Below, piece after piece: positions 43,555 through 52,861 of a DNA stretch of 64,000 bases. The position numbers and the translations under genes were made by a program. The stretch is from an uncultured Siphonobacter sp. GTDB lineage: Bacteria > Bacteroidota > Bacteroidia > Cytophagales > Spirosomataceae. The notes under the pieces were generated by a model. The model was not told the origin of the DNA. It worked only from the letters and a program-made list of their open reading frames with translations, and searched no databases. Each line of letters starts with the position of its first letter. Position 1 is the first letter of the stretch. The DNA is taken from NCBI GenBank assembly GCA_913775095.1, contig CAJYIW010000004.1:248001-312000 (forward strand), written 5' to 3'.

Positions 43555-46500
43555 ATGACTCGACACCTACCTTTCAAAGAAGGGTTGCTCCATTTTGGAC
43601 ATGCCGTCCTGATTCTTCTGTGCCTCTGGGCGGGGAGGGTAACGGCCCAAACCACCCGCGAACGAACCATTACGGGCACGGTTAAAGATGAGTCCGGGGC
43701 GACACTTCCCGGCGTAAGTATCCTACGCAAAGGAACCCAGCAGGGAACCACTACAAACGAAGAAGGAAACTACCGCCTGACCTTTACTCAGGAAGGAGCT
43801 ACCCTGATTTTCTCCTACGTGGGATATACGCCTCAGGAAGTATCCGTTGGAGCGGGCTCCGTCGTAGATGTTACCCTGAAGGCAGACTCCAAAGCATTAA
43901 CTGAAGTCGTGGTCGTGGGGTACGGAACGCAGAAAAAAGCCGAAGTAAGTACGGCCGTGGGAAGCATTGAAGGCAAGACCATCGCCGACCGTGGCACGGT
44001 AAGTCCCCTGCAGGCCGCTCAGGGTCAGATTGCCGGGGTGGACATTTCCGCCGGATCGGGTCGGGCCGGAGCCGGATTTTCCGTGCAGATTCGGGGACAG
44101 AACTCGCTGGCGGGTGGTCAGCCCCTGTACGTGGTGGACGGAGTCATTGTGCCGGACATTAACTTCCTCAACCCGCAGGACATCTCGAAAATGGACGTGC
44201 TGAAAGATGCCGCTTCCACGGCGATTTACGGTTCGCGGGGTTCGAATGGGGTTATTCTCATCACGACGAAAGGCGGGTCTAACATCAAGGGACGTTCCGA
44301 AATTTCTTATGATGGGTACTACGGCGTACGTCAGGTCGCCCGGATGCCTCATTTCATGTCCGGTCCGGAATTCTGGGAATACCGTCAAAATACCTTCATT
44401 TCACCGGAATTAATTGCGGGTCGTACGAACTATGACAATACCATCGGAAGTCTGGGTAACCCGCTGGTGCAGCAACGGGTCGCCAATAACGATTATACCA
44501 ACTGGCGTGACCTGGTGTTACGGACGGGTACGCAAATGAACCACTGGCTGACGATTACCGGAGCAAGCGATAAAAACACGGTTCAGTACCTGATCGGGGC
44601 GGGGTATCAGAAAGAGAAAGGAAACCTGTTACAGGAAAACCTGGACCGTTATAACTTCAAGGCCAGCGTAGACGGCAAAATCAACGACCACTGGTCGGCC
44701 GGGATGAGCATGAACTTTTCACTTTCCGACAATGAGCGGGGAAGTGACGACGCCGTTCGGAATGCCTTCAACATGGCCCCGATTTTCAAACCTTACGACG
44801 ATAATGGAAATCTGATTTTCCGCCCCGGACAAATTCCCGTACCGAATAGCACTACGGTTTCCAGCTTTACCAGTACGGTAAACCCTCTGCTGGAGATTCC
44901 AAACACGCAAAACAATACCCGCCGTCTGTTCGGCGTGGGGAATCTGTACCTGCAATACAGCCTGAACGACTGGCTCGACCTGCGGACTACCTTTTCGCCG
45001 AGCGTAAACTTCCAGCGGAACGGCCGTTACTGGGGATCTCTGACCGGCGTGGGGGATGGTCTGTTACCCGATGCCCAGCGGGAGACCACGCAGTCCCTTT
45101 CGTACATTTTCGATAACATTGCCACCGTTCGCAAGAACTTCGGAGAACACCGCTTTACGTTTACGGGACTGTTCAGTATGCAGAAAGACCGTTTCGAAGG
45201 AGATGGCTTACGCGTGAATGACCTGCCTTTTAACTCCTCCTATTACAACTTAGGTTCCTCGACAAACCGTCAGTCGGGCACGAGCTTCTTCCGTCAGGTC
45301 TCCATCCTGTCGTACATGGCTCGTTTGAACTACGTGTTCAGGGATCGTTATTTTGCTACAATCGCCACTCGCTGGGATGGCTCCTCCAAACTGGCCGAAG
45401 GTCATAAGTGGTCTACGTTCCCCTCGCTGGCTCTGGGATGGCAGATGACGGAAGAAAACTTCCTGAAATCAGCCAATTTTATCAGCGATCTGAAACTGCG
45501 GGTCAGTGCGGGGATTGCGGGGAATAACAACAACATCAGTGCTTACGAAAGCCAGATGAACCTGAGTGATCCTACGTTTTATGATTACGGTGGAACGGTG
45601 GCCCTGGGCTATGCTCCCAGCCGCCTGCCCAACCCCGGTTTAACCTGGGAACGCACGCGGGAACTGGATTTAGGGCTGGATTATGGCTTCTTCAACGGAC
45701 GTATCTCCGGTACGTTAGACGTGTACAACAAGCTTTCGCGTGGTATCCTGATGAATCGGGATATTCCCATCGAGACGGGCTGGAGTTCTATTAAAGACAA
45801 CGTAGGTTCGGTTCGTAACAAAGGAATTGAATTCTCGATCCGCACCGTTAACATTTCCGGCAAGGATTTCTCCTGGACTACCTCCCTGAACTTTGCCCGG
45901 AACCGCAACGAAATCGTTGACCTGCTCGATAAAAAAGAAGATCTGGTGGGTAACTGGTGGTTCATTGGCCGACCCATCAATGTTAACTATACCTACGTTT
46001 CGGACGGGATCTGGCAGGAAAGCGAGCGGGAGCAGGCTCTGAAGTACGGACAGTTACCCGGCCAGGCCCGCGTGAAGGATCTCAATAACGATGGACGAAT
46101 CAACAGCACGGACGACCGGGCCATCATTGGTCAGAAAGATCCGAAATGGACGGGCGGTTTCTCGACTTCGTTTACGTACAAAAAGTTTGATTTGTCGGCT
46201 TCGGTTTTTGCCCGTCAGGGTCAGCAGGTGTACAGTGCCTTCCACAGCATTTTCCTGAACTACGCAGATCGGGGTACGAACAAGATTTATGAAAATTACT
46301 ACATGGCCGATAACACGGTAACGCCTTCCCGCTCTTCCAACACGTATCCCATGCCCAACAACATTGGTCCTTACTGGTCGGGAGTAACGGGCGTAGGGTA
46401 TTACAAGGATGCCTCTTTTGTGAAAGTTCAGAACATTGTGCTGGGCTATACCCTGCCTAACTACCTGCTCAATAAAGTCGGTGTGAAAAGCCTGCGGGTC

Positions 46501-46677
46501 TACGCGAACGTACTGAATCCTTTCGTGTGGACGAAGTACAATGGCTTTGATCCCGAAAATGCCAGCGGTATTGATCCCACTACGAACTCGAACATCAGTA
46601 ACACGACTACGGGTAACATCAACAACACGGGTCCGAGCACGGTTACGTACCAATTTGGTCTGAACCTCAAATTCTAA
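43555..46677 (+). CDS. SusC/RagA TonB-dependent receptor (no STN domain)
   Basis: A 1040-residue outer-membrane glycan importer. Signal peptide to about residue 32 (AGRVTAQ), carboxypeptidase-D regulatory-like domain at about 37-115 (ITGTVKDESGATLPGVSI), a TonB-box-like run VVVVGYGTQKKAEV, plug with DVLKDAASTAIYGSRGSNG, barrel ending FGLNLKF. Unlike the receptor at 21854 it lacks an STN domain and has no sigma/FecR pair. The SusD partner begins 12 bases downstream. The proximity to pectin methylesterase suggests pectin oligosaccharides as ligand, which remains inference. Confidence 0.94.
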   Translation: MTRHLPFKEGLLHFGHAVLILLCLWAGRVTAQTTRERTITGTVKDESGATLPGVSILRKGTQQGTTTNEEGNYRLTFTQEGATLIFSYVGYTPQEVSVGAGSVVDVTLKADSKALTEVVVVGYGTQKKAEVSTAVGSIEGKTIADRGTVSPLQAAQGQIAGVDISAGSGRAGAGFSVQIRGQNSLAGGQPLYVVDGVIVPDINFLNPQDISKMDVLKDAASTAIYGSRGSNGVILITTKGGSNIKGRSEISYDGYYGVRQVARMPHFMSGPEFWEYRQNTFISPELIAGRTNYDNTIGSLGNPLVQQRVANNDYTNWRDLVLRTGTQMNHWLTITGASDKNTVQYLIGAGYQKEKGNLLQENLDRYNFKASVDGKINDHWSAGMSMNFSLSDNERGSDDAVRNAFNMAPIFKPYDDNGNLIFRPGQIPVPNSTTVSSFTSTVNPLLEIPNTQNNTRRLFGVGNLYLQYSLNDWLDLRTTFSPSVNFQRNGRYWGSLTGVGDGLLPDAQRETTQSLSYIFDNIATVRKNFGEHRFTFTGLFSMQKDRFEGDGLRVNDLPFNSSYYNLGSSTNRQSGTSFFRQVSILSYMARLNYVFRDRYFATIATRWDGSSKLAEGHKWSTFPSLALGWQMTEENFLKSANFISDLKLRVSAGIAGNNNNISAYESQMNLSDPTFYDYGGTVALGYAPSRLPNPGLTWERTRELDLGLDYGFFNGRISGTLDVYNKLSRGILMNRDIPIETGWSSIKDNVGSVRNKGIEFSIRTVNISGKDFSWTTSLNFARNRNEIVDLLDKKEDLVGNWWFIGRPINVNYTYVSDGIWQESEREQALKYGQLPGQARVKDLNNDGRINSTDDRAIIGQKDPKWTGGFSTSFTYKKFDLSASVFARQGQQVYSAFHSIFLNYADRGTNKIYENYYMADNTVTPSRSSNTYPMPNNIGPYWSGVTGVGYYKDASFVKVQNIVLGYTLPNYLLNKVGVKSLRVYANVLNPFVWTKYNGFDPENASGIDPTTNSNISNTTTGNINNTGPSTVTYQFGLNLKF

Positions 46678-46689
46678 ACCAGCATTCGC

Positions 46690-48357
46690 ATGAAATCTAT
46701 AAAAATGGCAGCCCTGCTTCTCGGCCTCCTGTTCACGGGCAGTGGTTGCAATGACTTTCTGAAAGAAGACAATAAATCCAATATGGTATCCGACGAGTAT
46801 TATGCTACTTCCGAAGGGTACGAAAAATTAATCAATGCCGCGTATTCTTCCATGCGTACCGTCTACGCCGCCCCCTGGGTGTTCTGTGCCGGAACGGATA
46901 TGTACGTGGAAGGTCGTAGCCAGCAACCAGTGGGCATTAGTGAGTACCAGAACCTGATTGCCGATGACAACGAAGTACTGAGCTTTTACACCAACGTGTA
47001 TAAGTCGATCCAGGTAACCAATACGGCCCTGTACTTTAATGATAAGACGGCCAATGCTTCGACCTTATCGAATCGAAAGGGAGAGATGCAGTTCCTGAGG
47101 GCGTTTGATTACTTCCTGATGGTGCAAACTTTCGGCGGGGTAGCTCTGGTGACGGATCGTTTTACGGCACCCGTTGAAACCTTCAGGCGAAATTCGGCTC
47201 AGGAGGTCTACGACTTTATTATTAAGGAAATGACGGAGGCTCTGGAACTGGTTCCGGCTACTACTCCCAATTTTGGCCGGATCACCAAACGGGCCGTGCA
47301 GCACATGCTGGCCAAAGTCTATCTGACTCGAGGCTACGAAACCTTCGGTACGGCGGATGATTTCCAGAAAGCAGCCACGTTTGCGGATGCCGCCATTGCA
47401 GGTCAGGGACTAACCATTCCCTTTGAAGATGTCTTTTTCCCCGGCAACGAGCGGAATGCGGAAATTCTTTTCTCCATCCAGTGGGATCCTTCCTCATTAC
47501 CCACCGCGAACAGCGGCGGCAACACCCAGGCCGCTTATTTCGGACCTTACTTCGGTGGTCAGGGCGGTGTGGAAGGTTATCCTTACCGCACCTACACGCT
47601 TTGCCCCACGATGTACACGTTCGATCTGTTCACGGAAACGGATGCTCGTTTTGACGCGACCTTTATGATTAATTTCTATCAGCGGTATTATGATTATTAC
47701 ACCCGCCGTTCGGAACGCAGTCAGCTCAACGTCAAGTATTACTACGCTCCGAAGTGGGCCAGCAGCCCGGCGGCTATTGCGGCCTGGAAGGCGGCCGATC
47801 CGACTCGCCGGAACAATGCGGTCGTGTATCCTTATAATGGAACGGCCTGGGAGGCCAGCCGCACCGTAGTGCTGGATAACTATACCCCATCGGTCAAAAA
47901 ATTTGATGACCCGGCCTCGCAGTTTGGCAGCAACACCAGTACCCGTGATCTATTCGTAGCCCGGCTGGGAGAAACCTATCTCATTGCTGCGGAAGCTTAT
48001 TTCAAAATGGGGAATACCTCACTGGCCGCCGAGCGGATCAACGTGGTTCGGAAAAGAGCGGCCAAGTCGGGAGCGGAAACCAGCATGCAGATTCGTCCGA
48101 CGGATGTAACGATTGAGTTCATTCTCGACGAACGGGGTCGCGAGCTGGTGGGAGAGTATCACCGCTGGTTTGATCTGAAGCGTACAGGAACACTGGTGGC
48201 CCGTGCGAAGCGGTATAATAAAGACATCAGCAAATGGGTGAACAACGGTATTGATCCGTTTGTAGGCGTAGGCGGACAATTAAAAATCCTTCGCCCGATT
48301 CCTAACCGTGCTCTGGATCTGAACCAGGGTGAGTTTGCTCAGAATCCTGGGTATTAA
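46690..48357 (+). CDS. SusD/RagB-family glycan-binding lipoprotein
   Basis: The 555-residue partner of the SusC upstream. Lipoprotein signal MKSIKMAALLLGLLFTGSGC (Cys20), then the SusD N-terminal domain (NDFLKEDNKSNMVSDEYYAT, YEKLINAAYSSMR) and the TPR-rich C-terminal half ending ILDERGRELVGEYHRWFDLK. The length is typical of glycan-locus SusDs. A strong terminator follows, so the transcript unit appears to be only susC-susD. Confidence 0.94.
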   Translation: MKSIKMAALLLGLLFTGSGCNDFLKEDNKSNMVSDEYYATSEGYEKLINAAYSSMRTVYAAPWVFCAGTDMYVEGRSQQPVGISEYQNLIADDNEVLSFYTNVYKSIQVTNTALYFNDKTANASTLSNRKGEMQFLRAFDYFLMVQTFGGVALVTDRFTAPVETFRRNSAQEVYDFIIKEMTEALELVPATTPNFGRITKRAVQHMLAKVYLTRGYETFGTADDFQKAATFADAAIAGQGLTIPFEDVFFPGNERNAEILFSIQWDPSSLPTANSGGNTQAAYFGPYFGGQGGVEGYPYRTYTLCPTMYTFDLFTETDARFDATFMINFYQRYYDYYTRRSERSQLNVKYYYAPKWASSPAAIAAWKAADPTRRNNAVVYPYNGTAWEASRTVVLDNYTPSVKKFDDPASQFGSNTSTRDLFVARLGETYLIAAEAYFKMGNTSLAAERINVVRKRAAKSGAETSMQIRPTDVTIEFILDERGRELVGEYHRWFDLKRTGTLVARAKRYNKDISKWVNNGIDPFVGVGGQLKILRPIPNRALDLNQGEFAQNPGY

Positions 48358-48373
48358 CAGAAAAAAATCGCTT

Positions 48374-48415
48374 AAAAGTAAGGGCCATTTCCGCAGGGGA
48401 GTGGCCCTTACTTTT
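48374..48415. terminator. Bidirectional intrinsic terminator
   Basis: AAAAGTAAGGGCCAT (48374-48388) pairs with GTGGCCCTTACTTTT (48401-48415). It ends the susC-susD transcript and, on the minus strand, the small ORF at 48408. Confidence 0.88.
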
Positions 48416-48530
48416 GCTGATCAACCCGAATATCCAGCAGACTAACGCAGAAACGGAACACATCCCGGAAGCAGTAGCTGCCAGCAAAACGCATAAAACC
48501 GGCTTCAGCGTAGGAAACCAGGGCAACCAT
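48408..48530 (-). CDS. Short minus-strand ORF, possible gene remnant
   Basis: ATG 48530 to TAA 48408 encodes 40 residues (MVALVSYAEAGFMRFAGSYC, then FRDVFRFCVSLLDIRVDQQK) that read like real protein, and the stop lies at the edge of a terminator hairpin. The frame is also open upstream for some distance (FLCPGSEG), so it may be the tail of a decayed gene. No family was recognised. It might also be chance. Confidence 0.3.
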   Translation of the reverse strand: MVALVSYAEAGFMRFAGSYCFRDVFRFCVSLLDIRVDQQK

Positions 48531-49220
48531 TCCCTCCGATCCGGGGCAGAGAAAGGTCAATGAAAAGGTTAAAGCTTTAATGGTTAATGAATTGGTTTTG
48601 AAAGAGTTAATTTTATATGTTAGTGAATAAATACAATAAAATAAGTGTATTTTTCAATTTATACATCCTTTATTTAGTAGTTGACATACGGAATACTGTC
48701 GTTTACTGATTATTGCGAGCAAGCCAACAATCTTAATAGTACTTTTATATCAAGAGATCGCCGCACACGACCTAACCCACACAATAACTTTCAAAGATCA
48801 CCGCCAAAGATCATATCCACCCTCATTCAATGGCATCGAAACACACTGAAAGTAAATGGCTGGTATCTCAACAGCCCCTCCTTTTCCGGATAATCTCCGG
48901 GTAGATCACTCACCCTGTTATCCAAACGGACAAGCCTTTTTCGTCTACATCCCGGCAGGGATTTAGTCCAGCGTGCCTGCGTCATAACTTTCTTTCCGCC
49001 CCCTGGTTATTTCGTTCATCCGCACGAAGCATACTATTTTCATTCGCGTTCCTCATTAGGGTTGATTTGTTGTAAAACAAGTCAGGCAATCAGTATTCCC
49101 AATTCCTGTACCTTCCAAAAGAACCGTCAGCTTCTGGATATGAATTGATCATGGCTCTGACTTCAAGTCAGCGAGTCTGGTCATGAACATCATTTGTTAC
49201 CTCAATAATCTAAAACGGTT
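48531..49220. other. Long intergenic region before the curli operon
   Basis: About 690 bp with an AT-rich first third. No convincing gene. Its size fits an upstream regulatory region for the curli operon, but I cannot point to specific sites. Confidence 0.45.
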
Positions 49221-49613
49221 ATGAAAAAAGTGATTCTATCCAGTTTCGCTATCGCTACAACCATGTCCTGTATGGCACAAAACAGCGTTACCATCAGTCA
49301 AACGGGGGGCAGCGGCAATACTGCATCCGTTCAGCAAAGCGGCTCGGGCAGTCGAGTGGTTATCAGGCAGCAAAGCAGCAGCGACACCTCCGCGAAAGCC
49401 AGCGTCAATCATTTACGTATAGACGTGCCCGTTGGAACGAAAACCACCATTCACCAGTCGGGAAAAGGCCCTAATGTGCTGGAAATATCCCAGGAAGCCC
49501 GCTCTTCGGCAATCGTCGAGCAACATTCAGCCCTCAACGAAAATACCGTTACCGAAATCAAACCGAAAGACACCCCGAAGTCCCCGAGTGCCAACCCGCG
49601 TAAAAAACCTTAA
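49221..49613 (+). CDS. Curlin-like minor protein with charged tail
   Basis: 130 residues. Signal peptide MKKVILSSFAIATTMSCMAQ, then curlin-type strand-turn-strand repeats (NSVTISQTGGSGNTASVQQS, VVIRQQSSSD, TTIHQSGKGPNVLEISQ) and a Lys/Pro-rich tail (KPKDTPKSPSANPRKKP). It has fewer repeats than the major subunit that follows and a positively charged end, so it could be a nucleator or anchoring subunit. It is the first gene of the curli cluster, 55 bases before the next. Confidence 0.75.
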   Translation: MKKVILSSFAIATTMSCMAQNSVTISQTGGSGNTASVQQSGSGSRVVIRQQSSSDTSAKASVNHLRIDVPVGTKTTIHQSGKGPNVLEISQEARSSAIVEQHSALNENTVTEIKPKDTPKSPSANPRKKP

Positions 49614-49668
49614 GTATCTGTTAACCAATACCTTTTTCTTAATTTTTAATCTGTTTAACTGTTTTATC

Positions 49669-51177
49669 ATGAAAAAAATCTCCCTTACCGGATTCGCTTT
49701 GCTGGCTTTCGCCGCAGCGAGCTTTGCTCAAAGTCCTACTAATTCTGCAACGCTTCAACAGAATGGTAATAATCAAACAGCACTTCAAATTCAAACAGGT
49801 AACAACTTAAAGTCTACTATTAGCCAGGATAGAAAGGAGGGGGTTAATGGCGGAAACTTTGCGGCTACTGCTCAAACTTCTACTGGAGCGGCAGGTAACG
49901 AGGCAACTGTAACTCAGAATTTAACTTCCAATTCAAACCGGGGTTATGTTACCCAGCTGGGAGGCGTGGGCAACAAAGGTTCCATTACCCAAAGTAACAA
50001 TAGTGGAGGTTTGGGTGCCGTAGTTACCCCTTTAAGTTCACCAGAGGATGTGAAAGCTTTGGGTGGTAACTGGGCCGGAATCTGGCAGCAGGGCAACAAT
50101 AACATGTCTACTGAAATTATTCAGAATGATGTTTCCAAGGGCAACTTCGCTGAAATTTTTCAGTTTGGTTCAGGTAACCTGTCAACGGGTATTAATCAGT
50201 CGATCTATTCTTCCAATAACACGGCCAAGATCAATCAGGGACAGCTGGGTTCAGGCGTAAGTGGGAATAAGGCCGGTATTGCTCAGCAGGGAACTAGTCA
50301 GGAGAACAAAGCCACGATCGTTCAACGTACCAATAACAACGATGCTACGATCATTCAAAATGATTTTAGCTTACGCAATGAAGCTAGCATCAGCCAGATC
50401 GGAGGAACCGGTTCAAAAGCCAAAGTGGAACAACGTTATACCTCTTATGACAACAAGGCTGTTGTCTCTCAAACGGCAAGCAACAATCAGGCCACAGTCA
50501 ACCAAACGTCTAACTCCAGTAATAACCTGGCAGATGTTTCTCAATCGGGTGAATCAAACCAGGCAACGATTGGGCAATCAAATACTTCGCAGTACAATAA
50601 AGCTTACGTCGTACAGCCTGGTTATTACAACGAAGCCACTGTAAAACAGAACTACAATAGCTCCTTTAACTACGCCAGTATCAAACAATCCGGTCAAGAT
50701 GCACAAGCATACATCGAGCAGGAAACCAATTCTTCTAACAACCAGGCACGGGTTGAACAGAATGGATATGACAACTGGACTAAAGTTACTCAGAGCAATT
50801 CAGCTAGTGGTAACACCGCTCAGGTTAAACAGGATCTGCTAACGACCGCGGGATATGGTAACATCGCTGAAGTTTCACAATCAGGAACTAATCACAAAGC
50901 TTACGTTACTCAGAATTTTAGCATGAATACTGCCAAAATCCGTCAGGAAAACACGGAAGGAGCCGGTAACAACTATGCACAACTTGACCAGTGGGGAAAT
51001 AAAAACATCATCCAGGGAGTAGACGGTGCACCGTTCGCTCTCCAAAGAGGTTCTAACAACACGTTATCGGTAACGCAGAACTCTGGCAGTTCAGCCCCTT
51101 ACGCTCCTAACGTTGCTAACGTAAGCCAGATTGGTAACGGTAATATGGCCACTATTATGCAAACCGGAATGAATTAA
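49669..51177 (+). CDS. Major curlin subunit with many repeats (CsgA-like)
   Basis: A 502-residue secreted amyloid subunit. The start at ATG 49669 (MKKISLTGFALLAFAAASFA) is clear; the frame open upstream is not coding. The mature protein is almost wholly repeats with alternating units of the form N-x-A-x-V-x-Q separated by G/N/S turns (NNQATVNQTSNSSNNLADVS; QARVEQNGYDNWTKVTQSN), giving some 18-20 strand-turn-strand units, far more than the five of E. coli CsgA. It should be exported unfolded through the CsgG pore and polymerise on the surface. A strong hairpin with T-run follows it and may limit expression of the genes downstream. Confidence 0.88.
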   Translation: MKKISLTGFALLAFAAASFAQSPTNSATLQQNGNNQTALQIQTGNNLKSTISQDRKEGVNGGNFAATAQTSTGAAGNEATVTQNLTSNSNRGYVTQLGGVGNKGSITQSNNSGGLGAVVTPLSSPEDVKALGGNWAGIWQQGNNNMSTEIIQNDVSKGNFAEIFQFGSGNLSTGINQSIYSSNNTAKINQGQLGSGVSGNKAGIAQQGTSQENKATIVQRTNNNDATIIQNDFSLRNEASISQIGGTGSKAKVEQRYTSYDNKAVVSQTASNNQATVNQTSNSSNNLADVSQSGESNQATIGQSNTSQYNKAYVVQPGYYNEATVKQNYNSSFNYASIKQSGQDAQAYIEQETNSSNNQARVEQNGYDNWTKVTQSNSASGNTAQVKQDLLTTAGYGNIAEVSQSGTNHKAYVTQNFSMNTAKIRQENTEGAGNNYAQLDQWGNKNIIQGVDGAPFALQRGSNNTLSVTQNSGSSAPYAPNVANVSQIGNGNMATIMQTGMN

Positions 51178-51192
51178 TTAGTCGTTGCCCTC

Positions 51193-51237
51193 GGTCGTCC
51201 CGTAGAAGAACCTCGTTTCTTCTACGGACGACTTTTT
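51193..51237 (+). terminator. Intra-operon terminator after the major curlin
   Basis: GTCGTCCCGTAGAAGAA (about 51194-51210) pairs with TTCTTCTACGG plus ACGAC (about 51217-51232, with one bulge), followed by TTTTT. It lies 12 bases before the next ATG. Confidence 0.8.
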
Positions 51238-51249
51238 CTGAAAAAACGT

Positions 51250-51801
51250 ATGATTATCCGAATCCTTATTCTTCTGCTCGGGACAGCGATCTCTGCCTGG
51301 GCTCAGTTACCTTCTGCCGGATCTCCGGACGTTTATTGGCGGATAAACCCCGGAACTTCGGTCAGCGAAGTGAGTATCCGGCAGGCGGGAGCTGATCAGC
51401 AGGCTACAATAGCAATCCTGGCCGGGCAGCAGAATCAGGTCGGACTCCTGCAGACGGGACTTCTGAACCATTCAGATGTACAGGTAGCCGGGCAGTCCAA
51501 TCAGTTAACACTGATGCAGACTGGTGAACGAAACCGGCTCACGGTTGGACTGAATGGATCAAATAATCAGTTAAAAATTAGTCAGGATGGCGGGGATGTG
51601 GTTAGTCTGGCGGGACTAACGGCTACCAGTGCCAACATGGAAGTGATTCAGAAAGCGGGTCAGAATACTCTTATTGCCGACGGGATAAACATACCCTCTG
51701 CCAGGTCGGCGGGGGGTGTTCCCAATCTGAAAATTGAGCAGACGGGTGGAGCAAATGCCCGCATTCAGAATGGCCCGGCTATGGGACTTTTTAATAAATG
51801 A
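51250..51801 (+). CDS. Curlin-like subunit (CsgB-like candidate)
   Basis: 183 residues. Signal peptide to about residue 19 (AISAWAQ) and fewer, more degenerate curlin repeats (VSIRQAGADQQATIAILAG; NQLTLMQTGERNRLTVGLNG). Position between the major curlin and CsgE, and the divergent repeats, suggest a nucleator like CsgB. The stop overlaps the CsgE start by 4 bases (ATGA), so it is coupled to the secretion genes rather than to the major curlin. Confidence 0.78.
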   Translation: MIIRILILLLGTAISAWAQLPSAGSPDVYWRINPGTSVSEVSIRQAGADQQATIAILAGQQNQVGLLQTGLLNHSDVQVAGQSNQLTLMQTGERNRLTVGLNGSNNQLKISQDGGDVVSLAGLTATSANMEVIQKAGQNTLIADGINIPSARSAGGVPNLKIEQTGGANARIQNGPAMGLFNK

Positions 51802-52322
51802 AAGGAATGAGACTTCTGTTTTTTCTGATTCTGTTTTTAACCATGGGCCTCACCGGCTTCGCTCAGGATCCTGAGCTGGAAGGTTTTCTGGATGAAGGTA
51901 CCATGGATGAAGCGGTGGTAACCGAAGAAGGAACCCAGACCCTGATTCTGGATAACACCCGATCAAAAATTGGTCGGGATTTCTACGAACTGTTCTTTCA
52001 GCATTACGCTGAATTACCCAAGATGCCGGGTTTACCCGTTCCAACGGACTCTACCCGAACAATTGAACCTAATCTGGAACTCGGACTGACGGCGATGGTA
52101 GTAACCATTGACGAATTACCCGCGTTTGGGGTAGGAACTTCCATTATTGTCGTGTCGCTGAACGATCAGATCGTCTGGCAGAATTACGTACAAATCCGGG
52201 CCGATGTGCTGGAATTGTACGCCTTCAATGCGGCTGAAGTCATTAATCAGTACGTCATTAATTATCAGGACGTGCAAAATCAGCTGGACAACGAAGATCA
52301 GCTGGGCAGTGGCCTGTTCTAG
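51798..52322 (+). CDS. csgE: Curli assembly factor CsgE
   Basis: 174 residues, exported (signal to TGFAQ). The CsgE core is visible: LILDNTRSKIGRDFYELFFQ, then IVVSLNDQIVWQNYVQIR. In E. coli CsgE caps the CsgG channel and delivers curlin. Here a 30-residue acidic N-terminal segment (DPELEGFLDEGTMDEAVV) is extra compared with the enterobacterial protein. It overlaps the preceding curlin gene by 4 bases. Confidence 0.9.
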   Translation: MKGMRLLFFLILFLTMGLTGFAQDPELEGFLDEGTMDEAVVTEEGTQTLILDNTRSKIGRDFYELFFQHYAELPKMPGLPVPTDSTRTIEPNLELGLTAMVVTIDELPAFGVGTSIIVVSLNDQIVWQNYVQIRADVLELYAFNAAEVINQYVINYQDVQNQLDNEDQLGSGLF

Positions 52323-52378
52323 GAAAGCGTTTCCCCTATCAAGCAATAAACTTTTGTTTTACCATCAACAACACCGAA

Positions 52379-52804
52379 ATGACTAAATATGTACTCCTCC
52401 TGTTAGGTGTAGTAGGTCTGATGGGCGTAAGCCGAGGCCAGGCTCTGGTGTATCGACCCAATAACCCGAATTTTGGCGGCAATACCTTTAACTACGCCTG
52501 GATGCTGAGTTCGGCTACGGCTCAGGATAAAATCAAAGACCCCACAGCCCTCAAAAATGCGAATACTTCGGGCCGTCAGGACCCAAATTCCCTGGATTCC
52601 TACGCCCAATCCCTGCAAAATCAGCTATTAAACCGCATTACCAGCAATCTGGTAGGCAGGCAATTTGGTGAGACTTCCTTAAAGCCCGGAACCTACACCT
52701 TCGGCGATTTTCGGGTTGAAATATCCAATGGAAGGGAGGGAATGATCGTACGGATTGTAGACGGAAAGGGGGGCGAAACCTCCATTACGGTTCCCTATTA
52801 CTAG
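52379..52804 (+). CDS. csgF: Curli assembly factor CsgF
   Basis: 141 residues, exported (MTKYVLLLLGVVGLMGVSRG). The conserved N-terminal motif LVYRPNNPNFGGNTFNYAW, which in E. coli inserts into the CsgG channel, comes immediately after the signal, followed by a helix (LDSYAQSLQNQLLNRI) and a beta C-terminus. CsgF couples curlin export to nucleation at the surface. Confidence 0.93.
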   Translation: MTKYVLLLLGVVGLMGVSRGQALVYRPNNPNFGGNTFNYAWMLSSATAQDKIKDPTALKNANTSGRQDPNSLDSYAQSLQNQLLNRITSNLVGRQFGETSLKPGTYTFGDFRVEISNGREGMIVRIVDGKGGETSITVPYY

Positions 52805-52861
52805 CCGACACCGCTCTCAGGAAATCCTTTACCCATTTCCCCTACCTAGCACTATTCGTCC

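Noticed and set aside
48681-48893. 70-residue plus-strand ORF before the curli operon
   Set aside because: Low-complexity, no domain, no promoter box or ribosome-site context; likely chance.
49432-49668. Long N-terminal extension of the major curlin frame
   Set aside because: It overlaps the previous gene out of frame; a clean signal peptide begins at 49669.
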